Shown here piece after piece: positions 8,885-15,555 of a DNA stretch of 64,000 bases. The translations under genes were made by a program, and so were the position numbers. The first letter of the stretch is position 1, and every line of letters starts with the position of its first letter. The notes under the pieces are model-generated. The model made no database searches and had not been told where the DNA came from. It saw only the letters and a program-made list of their open reading frames with translations. Source of the stretch: Bacteroidales bacterium UBA6431 (GTDB taxonomy: Bacteria > Bacteroidota > Bacteroidia > Bacteroidales > UBA932); assembly GCA_002439095.1 (NCBI GenBank), contig DJOT01000007.1:92801-156800 (forward strand). Direction: 5' to 3'.

Positions 8885-9409
8885 ATGCACAAGAAGAATA
8901 TAATCAAGACAAGACGTTACGAATCGCCATGCGGCACGTTGCTGCTTGGTTCATTCGAGGACAAACTTTGCCTGTGCGACTGGCAGGTGGAGAAGCACCG
9001 CGACCACGTGGACAGGCGGCTGAAACGCGTGCTACACGCAGAGTTTGAGGAAGGCACGTCGGAAGTAGTCGAAGCGACGGTACGGCAACTTGACGAGTAC
9101 TTTGCCGGAAAACGCAAGAAGTTTAATATTCCGTTGCTGTTCGTGGGTACGGATTTTCAGAAAACGGTGTGGAACGAACTGCTGAACATTCCTTATGGGC
9201 AGACGGTTTCATACGGAGAAATGGCGCGGCGTATCGACATGCCGAAATCCGTCCGCGCGGTGGCAAATGCCAATGGCGCCAACGCCATTTCGATTTTCGC
9301 CCCTTGCCACCGGGTGATCGGCAGCAACGGCACGCTTACGGGGTATGGCGGCGGACTCGCGGCCAAGAAAATGCTGCTGGAATTGGAATCCGGAAACCCC
9401 ATTTTCTAA
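8885..9409 (+). CDS. ogt: Methylated-DNA--protein-cysteine methyltransferase
   Basis: The protein repairs O6-alkylguanine by moving the alkyl group to its own cysteine. The active-site motif FAPCHRVIGSNGTLTGYGGG is complete, preceded by the DNA-recognition helix region YGEMARRIDMPKSVRAVANA. At 174 residues it has the normal Ogt length without an Ada N-terminal domain. Two lysine-rich stretches occur near the start and before the catalytic domain. It ends three bases before the convergent TfoX-like gene. Confidence 0.95.
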   Translation: MHKKNIIKTRRYESPCGTLLLGSFEDKLCLCDWQVEKHRDHVDRRLKRVLHAEFEEGTSEVVEATVRQLDEYFAGKRKKFNIPLLFVGTDFQKTVWNELLNIPYGQTVSYGEMARRIDMPKSVRAVANANGANAISIFAPCHRVIGSNGTLTGYGGGLAAKKMLLELESGNPIF

Positions 9410-9412
9410 AAG

Positions 9413-9694
9413 TCAAGCGCTTGCCGTCGCGATGATGACATCTCTTACTTCGTCACGATCATCAACATTGACTTGAAACATCGGCTTGGCTCCTGGATAG
9501 GGCACCGCCTCCGGCATTCCGAAGCATTCGTTAGTTTTGGTCTTTTTCACAAGCATACGATTATCATAGAGGCCTCCGATATGTTTACCCTTATAATAGA
9601 GCAGATACTCCCCCATCATTTGCCGTGTGATTATTTCTCCTTCCAGACCTGATTGGTCAATGATAAAATCTCTGTATTCTTTTGATGTAGCCAT
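9413..9694 (-). CDS. TfoX N-terminal domain protein
   Basis: The 93-residue protein consists of a single TfoX_N domain: it begins ATSKEYRDFIIDQ, then has QMMGEYLLYYKGKHIGGLYD followed by RMLVKKT. Homologues in Proteobacteria (TfoX/Sxy) promote competence, but the stand-alone short form is widespread in Bacteroidetes and its role is not established. The gene sits three bases after the MFS remnant and is convergent with ogt. Confidence 0.8.
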   Translation of the reverse strand: MATSKEYRDFIIDQSGLEGEIITRQMMGEYLLYYKGKHIGGLYDNRMLVKKTKTNECFGMPEAVPYPGAKPMFQVNVDDRDEVRDVIIATASA

Positions 9695-9697
9695 TAT

Positions 9698-9931
9698 TCA
9701 GAATTTAATCTCCTCAAAATCTTCACCAAATCCATTGCTTTTATCCGTCCGCCTTGAGCCGACCTGTGGCAGCAACGTCAGAGACAGCGCAATGAGAATG
9801 ACGCTGCTCACCACCATAAGCAGGCGGAGCGACACATGGTCTGCAAGAGGTCCGAACAGAGCCATGCCTACTGGAAGGAAGCCGAAAAGGGTAATGGCCT
9901 GACTAATGAAGAAAGGTAGCGCTTTTTTCAT
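9698..9931 (-). pseudogene. C-terminal remnant of an MFS exporter
   Basis: These 77 codons encode only the last transmembrane segments of a major facilitator: FFISQAITLFGFLPVGMALF, then GPLADHVSLRLLMVVSSVI and a polar tail. A full transporter has about 400 residues, so at least the first 80 percent is missing. The apparent start codon lies in an inverted copy of the gene's own sequence (see the 9896-9941 palindrome), so it is probably not a native start. The MerR/GyrI-type regulator immediately upstream would fit the lost drug exporter. Confidence 0.75.
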
Positions 9932-9941
9932 TAGTCAGGCC
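9896..9941. repeat. 19-bp palindrome at the break point of the MFS remnant
   Basis: GGCCTGACTAATGAA (9896-9910) is exactly the reverse complement of 9927-9941. The pairing extends four more base pairs (one G-T) to leave an eight-base loop, GGTAGCGC. The right-hand arm (plus strand) is outside the conserved MFS sequence and the left-hand arm encodes its F-I-S-Q-A residues. It may act as a hairpin in the transcript but has no strong T-run. Confidence 0.85.
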
Positions 9942-9953
9942 TAATTTATAAAG

Positions 9954-10778
9954 TCATGCGGTTTCTACAGGGACCTGGATGATGGTGAGCCACATGTTGG
10001 AATCCTCTTGGTTCCATATTCCGTCAATGTAGTTGGCGCGTGGAAGTCCTGTGATCTTGTAGCCTTTCTTTTCCAGCATAGCAAACAGTTCGATGTGGCT
10101 TTGGCGTAGGTTTTCGTAGGGGCCGAACACCTTCAGGCATGCAGCCATGGGCACTGCGGGAATTTCCTTGAACTTGATGATGGCGGAATCCGTCCCCTTT
10201 TCCTTTACCTGTTCGCAGTACTCAATGTCAATGTCCTGTGGCTTGTATCCACCGTGTTCAATGGTGTAGCAGTATCCGGGTTCAATACATTCGCATCCAA
10301 GACGTGCCATTTCTGGTCCGATGACTTCACAGCACAGATTACCAAGCTCAGCATAAGAAGGGATGACGGCTCTGTGACTCGCAACGATGATTGCGGGCAA
10401 TGATTCAAAATGCAATTTTTCCATTTTGTGATTCTTTTTGTGGGAAGCAACATACGCCTTGAGCAGTCGGCGGCGTTCCTTGAGAACCTCCAACTCCTGC
10501 TCACACCGGACTATCTTCTCCTCAAGAGATTCGACTGAAGGAAAATGACTTTCGTCTTCCATCATGTCCCGGATCTCTTCAAGAGAGTAGCCAAGGGTCT
10601 TCAGGGTGCAGATGTTCTGGATTTTCTGGAACTGCCCCACTGTGTAGTAGCGATACCCTGTCCACCGATCCACGATTTCGGGAACCAGAAGTCCAATTTG
10701 TTCGTAATGCCGCAACGCGCGCACCGTAACCTTGCTCAGGCGGGAAAACTCCCCGATTTTTAACTTGATTTCACTCAT
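9954..10778 (-). CDS. MerR-family regulator with GyrI-like effector domain (BmrR type)
   Basis: Residues 1-75 form a MerR winged helix: IGEFSRLSKVTVRALRHYEQ, then GLLVPEIVDRWTGYRYY and the LGYSLEEI segment. A coiled coil follows (residues 80-115), then a GyrI-like/AraC effector-binding domain in the last 150 residues. This architecture matches BmrR-type activators that sense lipophilic drugs and switch on an adjacent multidrug exporter. The exporter gene downstream is reduced to a 77-codon remnant, so the regulator is now an orphan or acts elsewhere. The protein has 274 residues, a normal length, and an intact frame. Confidence 0.87.
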   Translation of the reverse strand: MSEIKLKIGEFSRLSKVTVRALRHYEQIGLLVPEIVDRWTGYRYYTVGQFQKIQNICTLKTLGYSLEEIRDMMEDESHFPSVESLEEKIVRCEQELEVLKERRRLLKAYVASHKKNHKMEKLHFESLPAIIVASHRAVIPSYAELGNLCCEVIGPEMARLGCECIEPGYCYTIEHGGYKPQDIDIEYCEQVKEKGTDSAIIKFKEIPAVPMAACLKVFGPYENLRQSHIELFAMLEKKGYKITGLPRANYIDGIWNQEDSNMWLTIIQVPVETA

Positions 10779-10820
10779 AACAACTGTGCACTTTTGTTAT
10801 TTGCCTGCAAATATATATCG

Positions 10821-10839
10821 TGACGTAGGGTACGAGTCA
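10821..10839. promoter_or_regulatory. Candidate MerR-type operator
   Basis: Upstream of the regulator the sequence TGACGTAGGGTACGAGTCA contains the dyad CGTA-GGG-TACG, flanked by TGA and TCA. A compact dyad about 45 bases before the start codon is where MerR-family autoregulators usually bind. This is inferred from symmetry and position only. Confidence 0.35.
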
Positions 10840-10949
10840 AGAGAATAATGATTTTTTTCGCCAAAGTCAATGCGATGCGACTCATAGGCGAAGCCTGGTG
10901 AATATAGAAATGTGTTACTTTTTGATTCATTCGGGTTCGGATAAAGAAA

Positions 10950-10980
10950 TTACGCTCGACTTACCGCGAAGTGAACGTAA
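10950..10980 (-). terminator. Candidate terminator of ssrA
   Basis: On the minus strand the sequence forms nested stems (TTACG with CGTAA outside, ACTT with AAGT inside) followed by TTTCTTT, 36 bases after the tmRNA 3' end. The stem is imperfect. Confidence 0.35.
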
Positions 10981-11015
10981 ATTTTGCAAATAGCTGATTA
11001 TTATATGCTTATGTG

Positions 11016-11410
11016 TGGAGATGGGCGGAGTCGAACCGCCGTCCAAACATCGTCCCGATGGGCTTTCTACACGCTTATTCCTCCTTTGGTTTTCGACCGT
11101 GGCCTGCCGGAAGACGGGCTAGCCGCGACTTATCCTCTGAGGACTTAAGGGGACTTAGAGGCGTCCATCCCCCGCATCCGGTTTTGATGATACCCCTTTA
11201 CCCAGACTGAACCGGCCTAAAGCTGGAGGGATATACGTCAGAGCCGCAGCCTTGGCGGCGCCGATTGATGCTCAGTCTCTTGGAGACTAGCAAGCGTATG
11301 AGTAGTTGTAGTTGCCAGTTATGGCTTGAAGACTGGGATTAACGGGCCAGCCTCCTACGCCCGACGTGCTTACCGACCAAAATCAATGCTGTCAAAACCA
11401 GAACATCCCC
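11016..11410 (-). ncRNA. ssrA: Transfer-messenger RNA (tmRNA)
   Basis: tmRNA frees stalled ribosomes and tags their products for proteolysis. The 395-nt RNA starts GGGGATGTTCTGGTTTTGACAG and ends with the tRNA-like arm GGTTCGACTCCGCCCATCTCC plus discriminator A. The ends pair as a 7-bp acceptor stem (one G-U), and the CCA is not encoded. The mRNA-like part follows the conserved pre-resume bases ATAACT with codons GGC AAC TAC AAC TAC TCA TAC GCT TGC TAG, giving the tag GNYNYSYAC. The stop lies at the base of the GTCTC/GAGAC hairpin, as in other tmRNAs. The tag end differs from the usual Ala-Leu-Ala-Ala type. Confidence 0.95.
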
Positions 11411-11450
11411 ATTCAGTCGTTTGCCTGTCCTCTCACGAGTGCAGACACTG

Positions 11451-11481
11451 CAAAGTTATGCAAAATCTCGGAGCGTCGCAA
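11451..11481 (-). promoter_or_regulatory. Promoter of ssrA
   Basis: On the minus strand TTG (11479-11481) is followed after 20 bases by TAACTTTG (11458-11451), an exact TAnnTTTG. The mature tmRNA begins 40 bases further on, which fits a precursor leader removed by RNase P. Confidence 0.6.
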
Positions 11482-11497
11482 CAGCGACCACGGATTT

Positions 11498-12019
11498 TCA
11501 ATTCTCATCGGATCTGAAATCTTGAACGGGCCCCTGATAGTCAAACTCGTAGCACCGGCCACCTGCCTCGACTACGGCATGCAGTACATACCCGCCTCCT
11601 CCCGCAAGCCCCACTTCCAACTCCCCGGAACTGAGCGGCAGCACCCTCGTCTCCCCCGTATCCGGAAGCCTTTCCGCCACGAAAGAAGCCTTGTCCCCTG
11701 TAGATGAACATATAATGGAACGGCTGTCCCCAACATCATCAGAATCATACTCCCCCACCGGCAGCAGACCGGACGACTGCGGAGCATGGAACTTCAAAGA
11801 AAGCGCCGCCCCGGGAGAGGTAAAACTGAAATCATCGTCAGTCCTCCCCTGGACAAGTACAAGCCCCACTCCGCAGACGCCCTCCCGTGAAACGGGATAA
11901 TCATATACTGCCACCCACGTGGGTTCGTACAATACGGTATCAGCAGCCCTCTCCATCTTGCTGCAAGCAACGAGAGCCGGAGCCACAGACAACATCAGTG
12001 CTATTCGAAATTTCTTCAT
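11498..12019 (-). CDS. Lipoprotein of unknown function
   Basis: From the ATG at 12019 the 173-residue protein starts MKKFRIALMLSVAPALVACS, a lipoprotein signal with lipobox LVAC. The mature part is rich in beta-prone and acidic residues and has no motif I recognise. A longer frame upstream (to 12145) would overlap the tRNA-Val promoter, so I prefer the internal start. The gene is monocistronic and lies between ssrA and tRNA-Val. It is probably anchored in the outer or inner membrane facing the periplasm. Confidence 0.65.
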   Translation of the reverse strand: MKKFRIALMLSVAPALVACSKMERAADTVLYEPTWVAVYDYPVSREGVCGVGLVLVQGRTDDDFSFTSPGAALSLKFHAPQSSGLLPVGEYDSDDVGDSRSIICSSTGDKASFVAERLPDTGETRVLPLSSGELEVGLAGGGGYVLHAVVEAGGRCYEFDYQGPVQDFRSDEN

Positions 12020-12111
12020 ACTGTCACAAGATGCAAGTCCGTGGCAGATTATTGCATTTGGACGGGGAAAATCTACTTTTTTCAACTTTTTTGAAAATTT
12101 TTCAAGAAAAG

Positions 12112-12142
12112 TTTGCGGAATCCGATTTTTGTCGTACCTTTG
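12112..12142 (+). promoter_or_regulatory. Promoter of tRNA-Val
   Basis: TTTG at 12112-12115, 19 bases, then TACCTTTG at 12135-12142: a full Bacteroidetes promoter 43 bases before the tRNA. Confidence 0.65.
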
Positions 12143-12185
12143 CATTGTCCGAACGAAACGGACAACAAAACAACGAAAATCGCTC

Positions 12186-12260
12186 GGGAGCTTAGCTCAG
12201 TTGGTTCAGAGCGTCTGCCTTACAAGCAGAGGGTCGGGGGTTCGACTCCCTCAGCTCCCA
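12186..12260 (+). tRNA. tRNA-Val (anticodon TAC)
   Basis: The 75-nt cloverleaf has acceptor stem GGGAGCT/AGCTCCC with discriminator A, D arm GCTC/GAGC, anticodon stem TCTGC/GCAGA around loop CTTACAA (anticodon TAC) and a T arm with TTCGACT. CCA is not encoded. All stems pair except one G-T in the T stem. Confidence 0.97.
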
Positions 12261-12261
12261 C

Positions 12262-12295
12262 AAAAAAGGATGACTGAATCAGTCATCCTTTTTTA
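12262..12295. terminator. Bidirectional terminator after tRNA-Val
   Basis: AAAAAAGGATGACTGA pairs with TCAGTCATCCTTTTTT around a two-base loop. The A-run and T-run flank the stem symmetrically, so it can end both the tRNA transcript and the convergent seven-gene surface operon. Confidence 0.85.
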
Positions 12296-12298
12296 TTG

Positions 12299-12395
12299 GT
12301 GTTTGTCCGGCCGACGCCCATTTCTCCGGACAAAACACCAGTTCTACACAGTTCGTCCAGCCAAAAGCCTTCTTGGCGGACAAAACACCAGTTCT
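12299..12395. repeat. Short direct and inverted repeats downstream of the surface operon
   Basis: CGGACAAAACACCAGTTCT occurs at 12327-12345 and 12377-12395, a 19-base exact direct repeat with a 50-base period. A near-inverted copy, GGTGTTTGTCCGG, lies at 12299-12311 and can pair with the first copy with one bulged base. It lies in the 3' untranslated region of the operon. Confidence 0.7.
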
Positions 12396-12460
12396 GCCAG
12401 GCGCAGCGTTTTTCGAGTATGCTGATAATGGAAGAATCGCCCCCTACACCAGCAGGCACG

Positions 12461-14062
12461 TCAATACTCCAGCCTCAGATCGTCAATCCAGAGCACGGAG
12501 TCAGGGCTGCCAGTAAAATAGTCACCGAGCATGCTGGCGGCAGCCGAGACGATGATATGGGTAGGTTTGCGCGATGTGGAGACGTATTCCAGAGGGATCT
12601 CAACCTTGGTCCACTCTCCGACACTCTCCCCCACTATATAGCGGCCATAGGCTATGACGCTCTCACCCTCCGGGTCGAAGAAGGTGGAGCGGTCCGTGGT
12701 GTTGACCTCCACCGGAGAATCCTCGCTGCCGCCGTATTTGCGGTAATCCCAGTCACCGAGAGCGATCCAGACAGAGGCGCGGTCGTTGTCCCCCACATTG
12801 ACTGTCTCCCCGTCAGGTACTCCGCCTAGAGTGTTCTTTTTGATCTTGCCACAGTCATATTTGAGCCAAAGCGTGAGTTTGCGCGGGCGGAGAGTGAACG
12901 GACGGCCCATTCTGATGACTCCTCCGGAGGTACCGATGGTACGATAATACTCCCCGGAAAAGACGTTGCCGGCCGCGAACTTGATTATGACATAGCGCGA
13001 GGCCATCTTGAGCGAAGCCTCGCCTTCGACTTTGGTGGAGAACTCAGGCATGGTTATGGCATAGCTTGCTCCGACAGTGGTCGAACCCTTGTTTCCGCTC
13101 CCCCACCACTTGGACTGCAACACAGCATCCGGAGACGCCGGGTCATAGAAAGAATAATACTTCCCTGATTCGGCATTGCTGAATGTCTCGAAACCGGCAT
13201 TCGGCAACTGGGCTTCAGCCTCAGTCTCAAACTCCACAGTCTCCGTCTTGTCAGTCCCACTGTAAGCATACACTTCATAAGCCGTCAGCGGCTCAAGCCC
13301 GTCAACCGAAGCCGTGAAAGAACCGTTTTCCATCTTGACATCCCCGGCTCCAGTCCATTCCTCAGAGCCTTTCCTGCGTATCATGAAGCCACACTTCCCG
13401 TCCGAAGAACCGGAAGCATGAAGCCAGGCCACACGTGTCCACGCATCCACCCGGCCCATGGTCACGGCAAGTTCCACCTCCTCCACTGAGATGAGCCATT
13501 CCTCCCGGACATCCCTATATGTGACGAGCACAGTGCAAGGCTCGGAAAAATCGTGCAACGCTGAAGCCTCCGGAAAATACGCAGAGATATCAGCAGGCCC
13601 GAGCTTCATCGAGGTTACTGTCAAGGACTTCAACCCCTTGCCCTCTGGGTACTTCACCAGCACACGATGATTCGCCACATCGATCACGGATGAACCCGCC
13701 TGACCCACTATGGTAAAATAACGCTCCACCGGCTGCTCGGCCCTTATGGTCCACTGCTGCTCCGAATACACGCTGAGAGTCACAACAACAGGCTTGGAGA
13801 GATCCTTCATCCCCGTAAGCTCCAACGAAGACTTGACACGCTCATCGTTGAAAGTCACCGAAGTTATGTTCACCGCGGCCGGATCGGCCGTCTCCTCAAG
13901 CACGACAATAACTTCCCTTGCATCGGAATCAATCTTCACCGACTTCGCACCGTCCACCTGCATCTCGGCAATGGCCGCCTGCACACGCGGATATGGAATA
14001 TCATTGCGGATACAAGACATAAGGCAGACAAGGCCCAGCAGTACGGAAAGAAATCGTCTCAT
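12461..14062 (-). CDS. PCMD-domain lipoprotein
   Basis: The 533-residue protein begins MRRFLSVLLGLVCLMSCIRN, a lipoprotein signal with lipobox LMSC. The N-terminal 200 residues resemble tandem cadherin/Ig-like pads, with repeated DLSKPV/DFSEPC pieces ending in an EEW-type strand. A fibronectin-like stretch (about 205-285) follows, then a C-terminal PCMD (putative carbohydrate metabolism) domain: PNAGFETFSN, FYDPASPD, KWWGSGN, TIGTSGG, PTHIIVSAAASMLGDYFTGS, and the final LWIDDLRLEY. The PCMD domain is predicted to have a jelly-roll, carbohydrate-binding-like fold. The protein closely resembles the C-terminal half of the 15556-17370 product. It is the last gene of the operon. Confidence 0.8.
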   Translation of the reverse strand: MRRFLSVLLGLVCLMSCIRNDIPYPRVQAAIAEMQVDGAKSVKIDSDAREVIVVLEETADPAAVNITSVTFNDERVKSSLELTGMKDLSKPVVVTLSVYSEQQWTIRAEQPVERYFTIVGQAGSSVIDVANHRVLVKYPEGKGLKSLTVTSMKLGPADISAYFPEASALHDFSEPCTVLVTYRDVREEWLISVEEVELAVTMGRVDAWTRVAWLHASGSSDGKCGFMIRRKGSEEWTGAGDVKMENGSFTASVDGLEPLTAYEVYAYSGTDKTETVEFETEAEAQLPNAGFETFSNAESGKYYSFYDPASPDAVLQSKWWGSGNKGSTTVGASYAITMPEFSTKVEGEASLKMASRYVIIKFAAGNVFSGEYYRTIGTSGGVIRMGRPFTLRPRKLTLWLKYDCGKIKKNTLGGVPDGETVNVGDNDRASVWIALGDWDYRKYGGSEDSPVEVNTTDRSTFFDPEGESVIAYGRYIVGESVGEWTKVEIPLEYVSTSRKPTHIIVSAAASMLGDYFTGSPDSVLWIDDLRLEY

Positions 14063-14065
14063 GAA

Positions 14066-14812
14066 TCAGAAATGCAAAGAAAGCCCGTATGAAATATCAA
14101 GTATATCCAGCATGAAATGCACCTTGGAATATTTCCTCGTGCCGACAACCTCCCCGTCCTTGAGGTAGTCCACATGCGTGTAGCTTGCCCCTCCGATGCC
14201 GATAGAGACATGGGTGCTGAGATTGTTGAGCACAAACACCATGAGCCCCGGGTGCACGGAGATCCGGTACTTGTTGGTCGAGGAACTGGTCGGGAGAGAC
14301 TCGGCACCATAATAGAAACTGGTGCTGGAGTGTGCCCAGGAAAACGAAAGATCCGTAAACACACCGAACCGCTTCCTCTTGTCAAGCGGGGCATACGAAC
14401 GGTGGAAGATCTCCGACTGGATGGTCCTGGAATTGGCGCTCAGATCCTCTATCGACATCTCCATCCCTTCGTTGAGCAGGGAAAAATCGGCATTGGACAC
14501 ACCACCCCGGGCATAGGAGTACTTGGAACGGACCCCGACAGCACGGTTGTCCCGATAAGTGTAGTCAAAATACGGGGAGAACGACATCATCGAGCCCTGA
14601 GCATCAAGATGCTGGAGAAGCAGCATGATCTCACTGTCGCTGCTGCCCAGATCCAGATAGAAAAACTGCACACCGGCAGAGAGATCCCCCTTGGGCATGA
14701 AAACCCCTACCTCACCACGCTCATCCGGCCCGGAAGACGCAGCCGGCCCCTCCCCGGCACGCAGCAGCACCGCAGAAAACATCAGAAGCAAAATGACGGC
14801 AGTTCTTCTCAT
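14066..14812 (-). CDS. Outer-membrane beta-barrel protein
   Basis: The 248-residue protein has a signal peptide (MRRTAVILLLMFSAVLLRAG), then alternating hydrophobic strands typical of an eight-to-ten-stranded barrel, ending in Phe (SYGLSLHF), a common outer-membrane insertion signal. It aligns by eye with the preceding gene product: both have a GDLSAGV/GTWMVGG start, SFSPYFDYTYRDN versus SFSPAVCYMIRDN, and a terminal lipid-facing strand. The function is unknown. It may anchor or export the surface lipoproteins encoded around it. It overlaps the upstream gene by four bases. Confidence 0.75.
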   Translation of the reverse strand: MRRTAVILLLMFSAVLLRAGEGPAASSGPDERGEVGVFMPKGDLSAGVQFFYLDLGSSDSEIMLLLQHLDAQGSMMSFSPYFDYTYRDNRAVGVRSKYSYARGGVSNADFSLLNEGMEMSIEDLSANSRTIQSEIFHRSYAPLDKRKRFGVFTDLSFSWAHSSTSFYYGAESLPTSSSTNKYRISVHPGLMVFVLNNLSTHVSIGIGGASYTHVDYLKDGEVVGTRKYSKVHFMLDILDISYGLSLHF

Positions 14813-15549
14813 ATATAATAGTACAAACTGAACCCTATGGCCAGCAGGTTGATCTTGAAATTGATGAAGGAGACGTTGCGCCTGCCGTTAGCCACCTGAT
14901 TGTGGGTCTGGTCAGTCCAGTCGAAATGGACACCTAGCATGTTGACATTGACATCAAGGGCCAACCTGTCCGAGATGAAAGCCATGAAGCCCGGACAGAC
15001 ATTGAGAGCCACGGAATTGGAGACCTCGTACGTGCCGACAATATCGTCAGTGTGGCCGTCCATCACCTTGCCCTGGCCGAAAGAGTACCCGAGCTGAACC
15101 TCATTGAAGAGTGCAATCCGCTTGGAGTTGCCCACCGGGATATAGTATCGCGCAAGACCCTGAATCTCAAAAGACTGGCTGATCGCATGATAGTTGGCGA
15201 ACTCAAGGGCCGCCTCCCCGAAGCTGACCTTGGCGGAGTCAAGCAGGAACATGTCCCTCTTGTAGCCGATACGGGCTCCGACACCGAAGTTGTCCCTAAT
15301 CATATAGCAGACCGCAGGGCTGAAAGATAACGAGTACCCGGTGGAATTGACACCCTCGACCACGAGAATCCGGGCCTCATCGTTGCTGTGCATGGCCCAA
15401 CTCGCACCGCCGCCGACCATCCATGTCCCCTTCTCCACGAAAACGGGTTGGGTGGACATGTCTATGCCACGATCAAACTTCTGCCCGCGCGCCGAAAAGG
15501 GCACAAGGAGCAGAAGCAGAATAGCATTTGTCAACAGGCGGATGCGCAT
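14809..15549 (-). CDS. Outer-membrane beta-barrel protein, paralogue of the next gene
   Basis: The 246-residue protein has a signal sequence (MRIRLLTNAILLLLLVPFSA) and about ten amphipathic strands with GVGARIGYK and CPGFMAFISDRLALDVNVNM segments. The chain ends in aromatic/hydrophobic residues (GFSLYYYI). It is homologous to the 14066-14812 product, so the operon carries a duplicated barrel. It starts six bases after the DUF4493-PCMD gene. No catalytic motif is apparent. Confidence 0.75.
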   Translation of the reverse strand: MRIRLLTNAILLLLLVPFSARGQKFDRGIDMSTQPVFVEKGTWMVGGGASWAMHSNDEARILVVEGVNSTGYSLSFSPAVCYMIRDNFGVGARIGYKRDMFLLDSAKVSFGEAALEFANYHAISQSFEIQGLARYYIPVGNSKRIALFNEVQLGYSFGQGKVMDGHTDDIVGTYEVSNSVALNVCPGFMAFISDRLALDVNVNMLGVHFDWTDQTHNQVANGRRNVSFINFKINLLAIGFSLYYYI

Positions 15550-15555
15550 ACAGGA

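Noticed and set aside
12327..12395. Possible CRISPR-like array near the tRNA-Val terminator
   Set aside because: Only two exact 19-base copies at 50-base spacing, no further repeats and no cas genes nearby.
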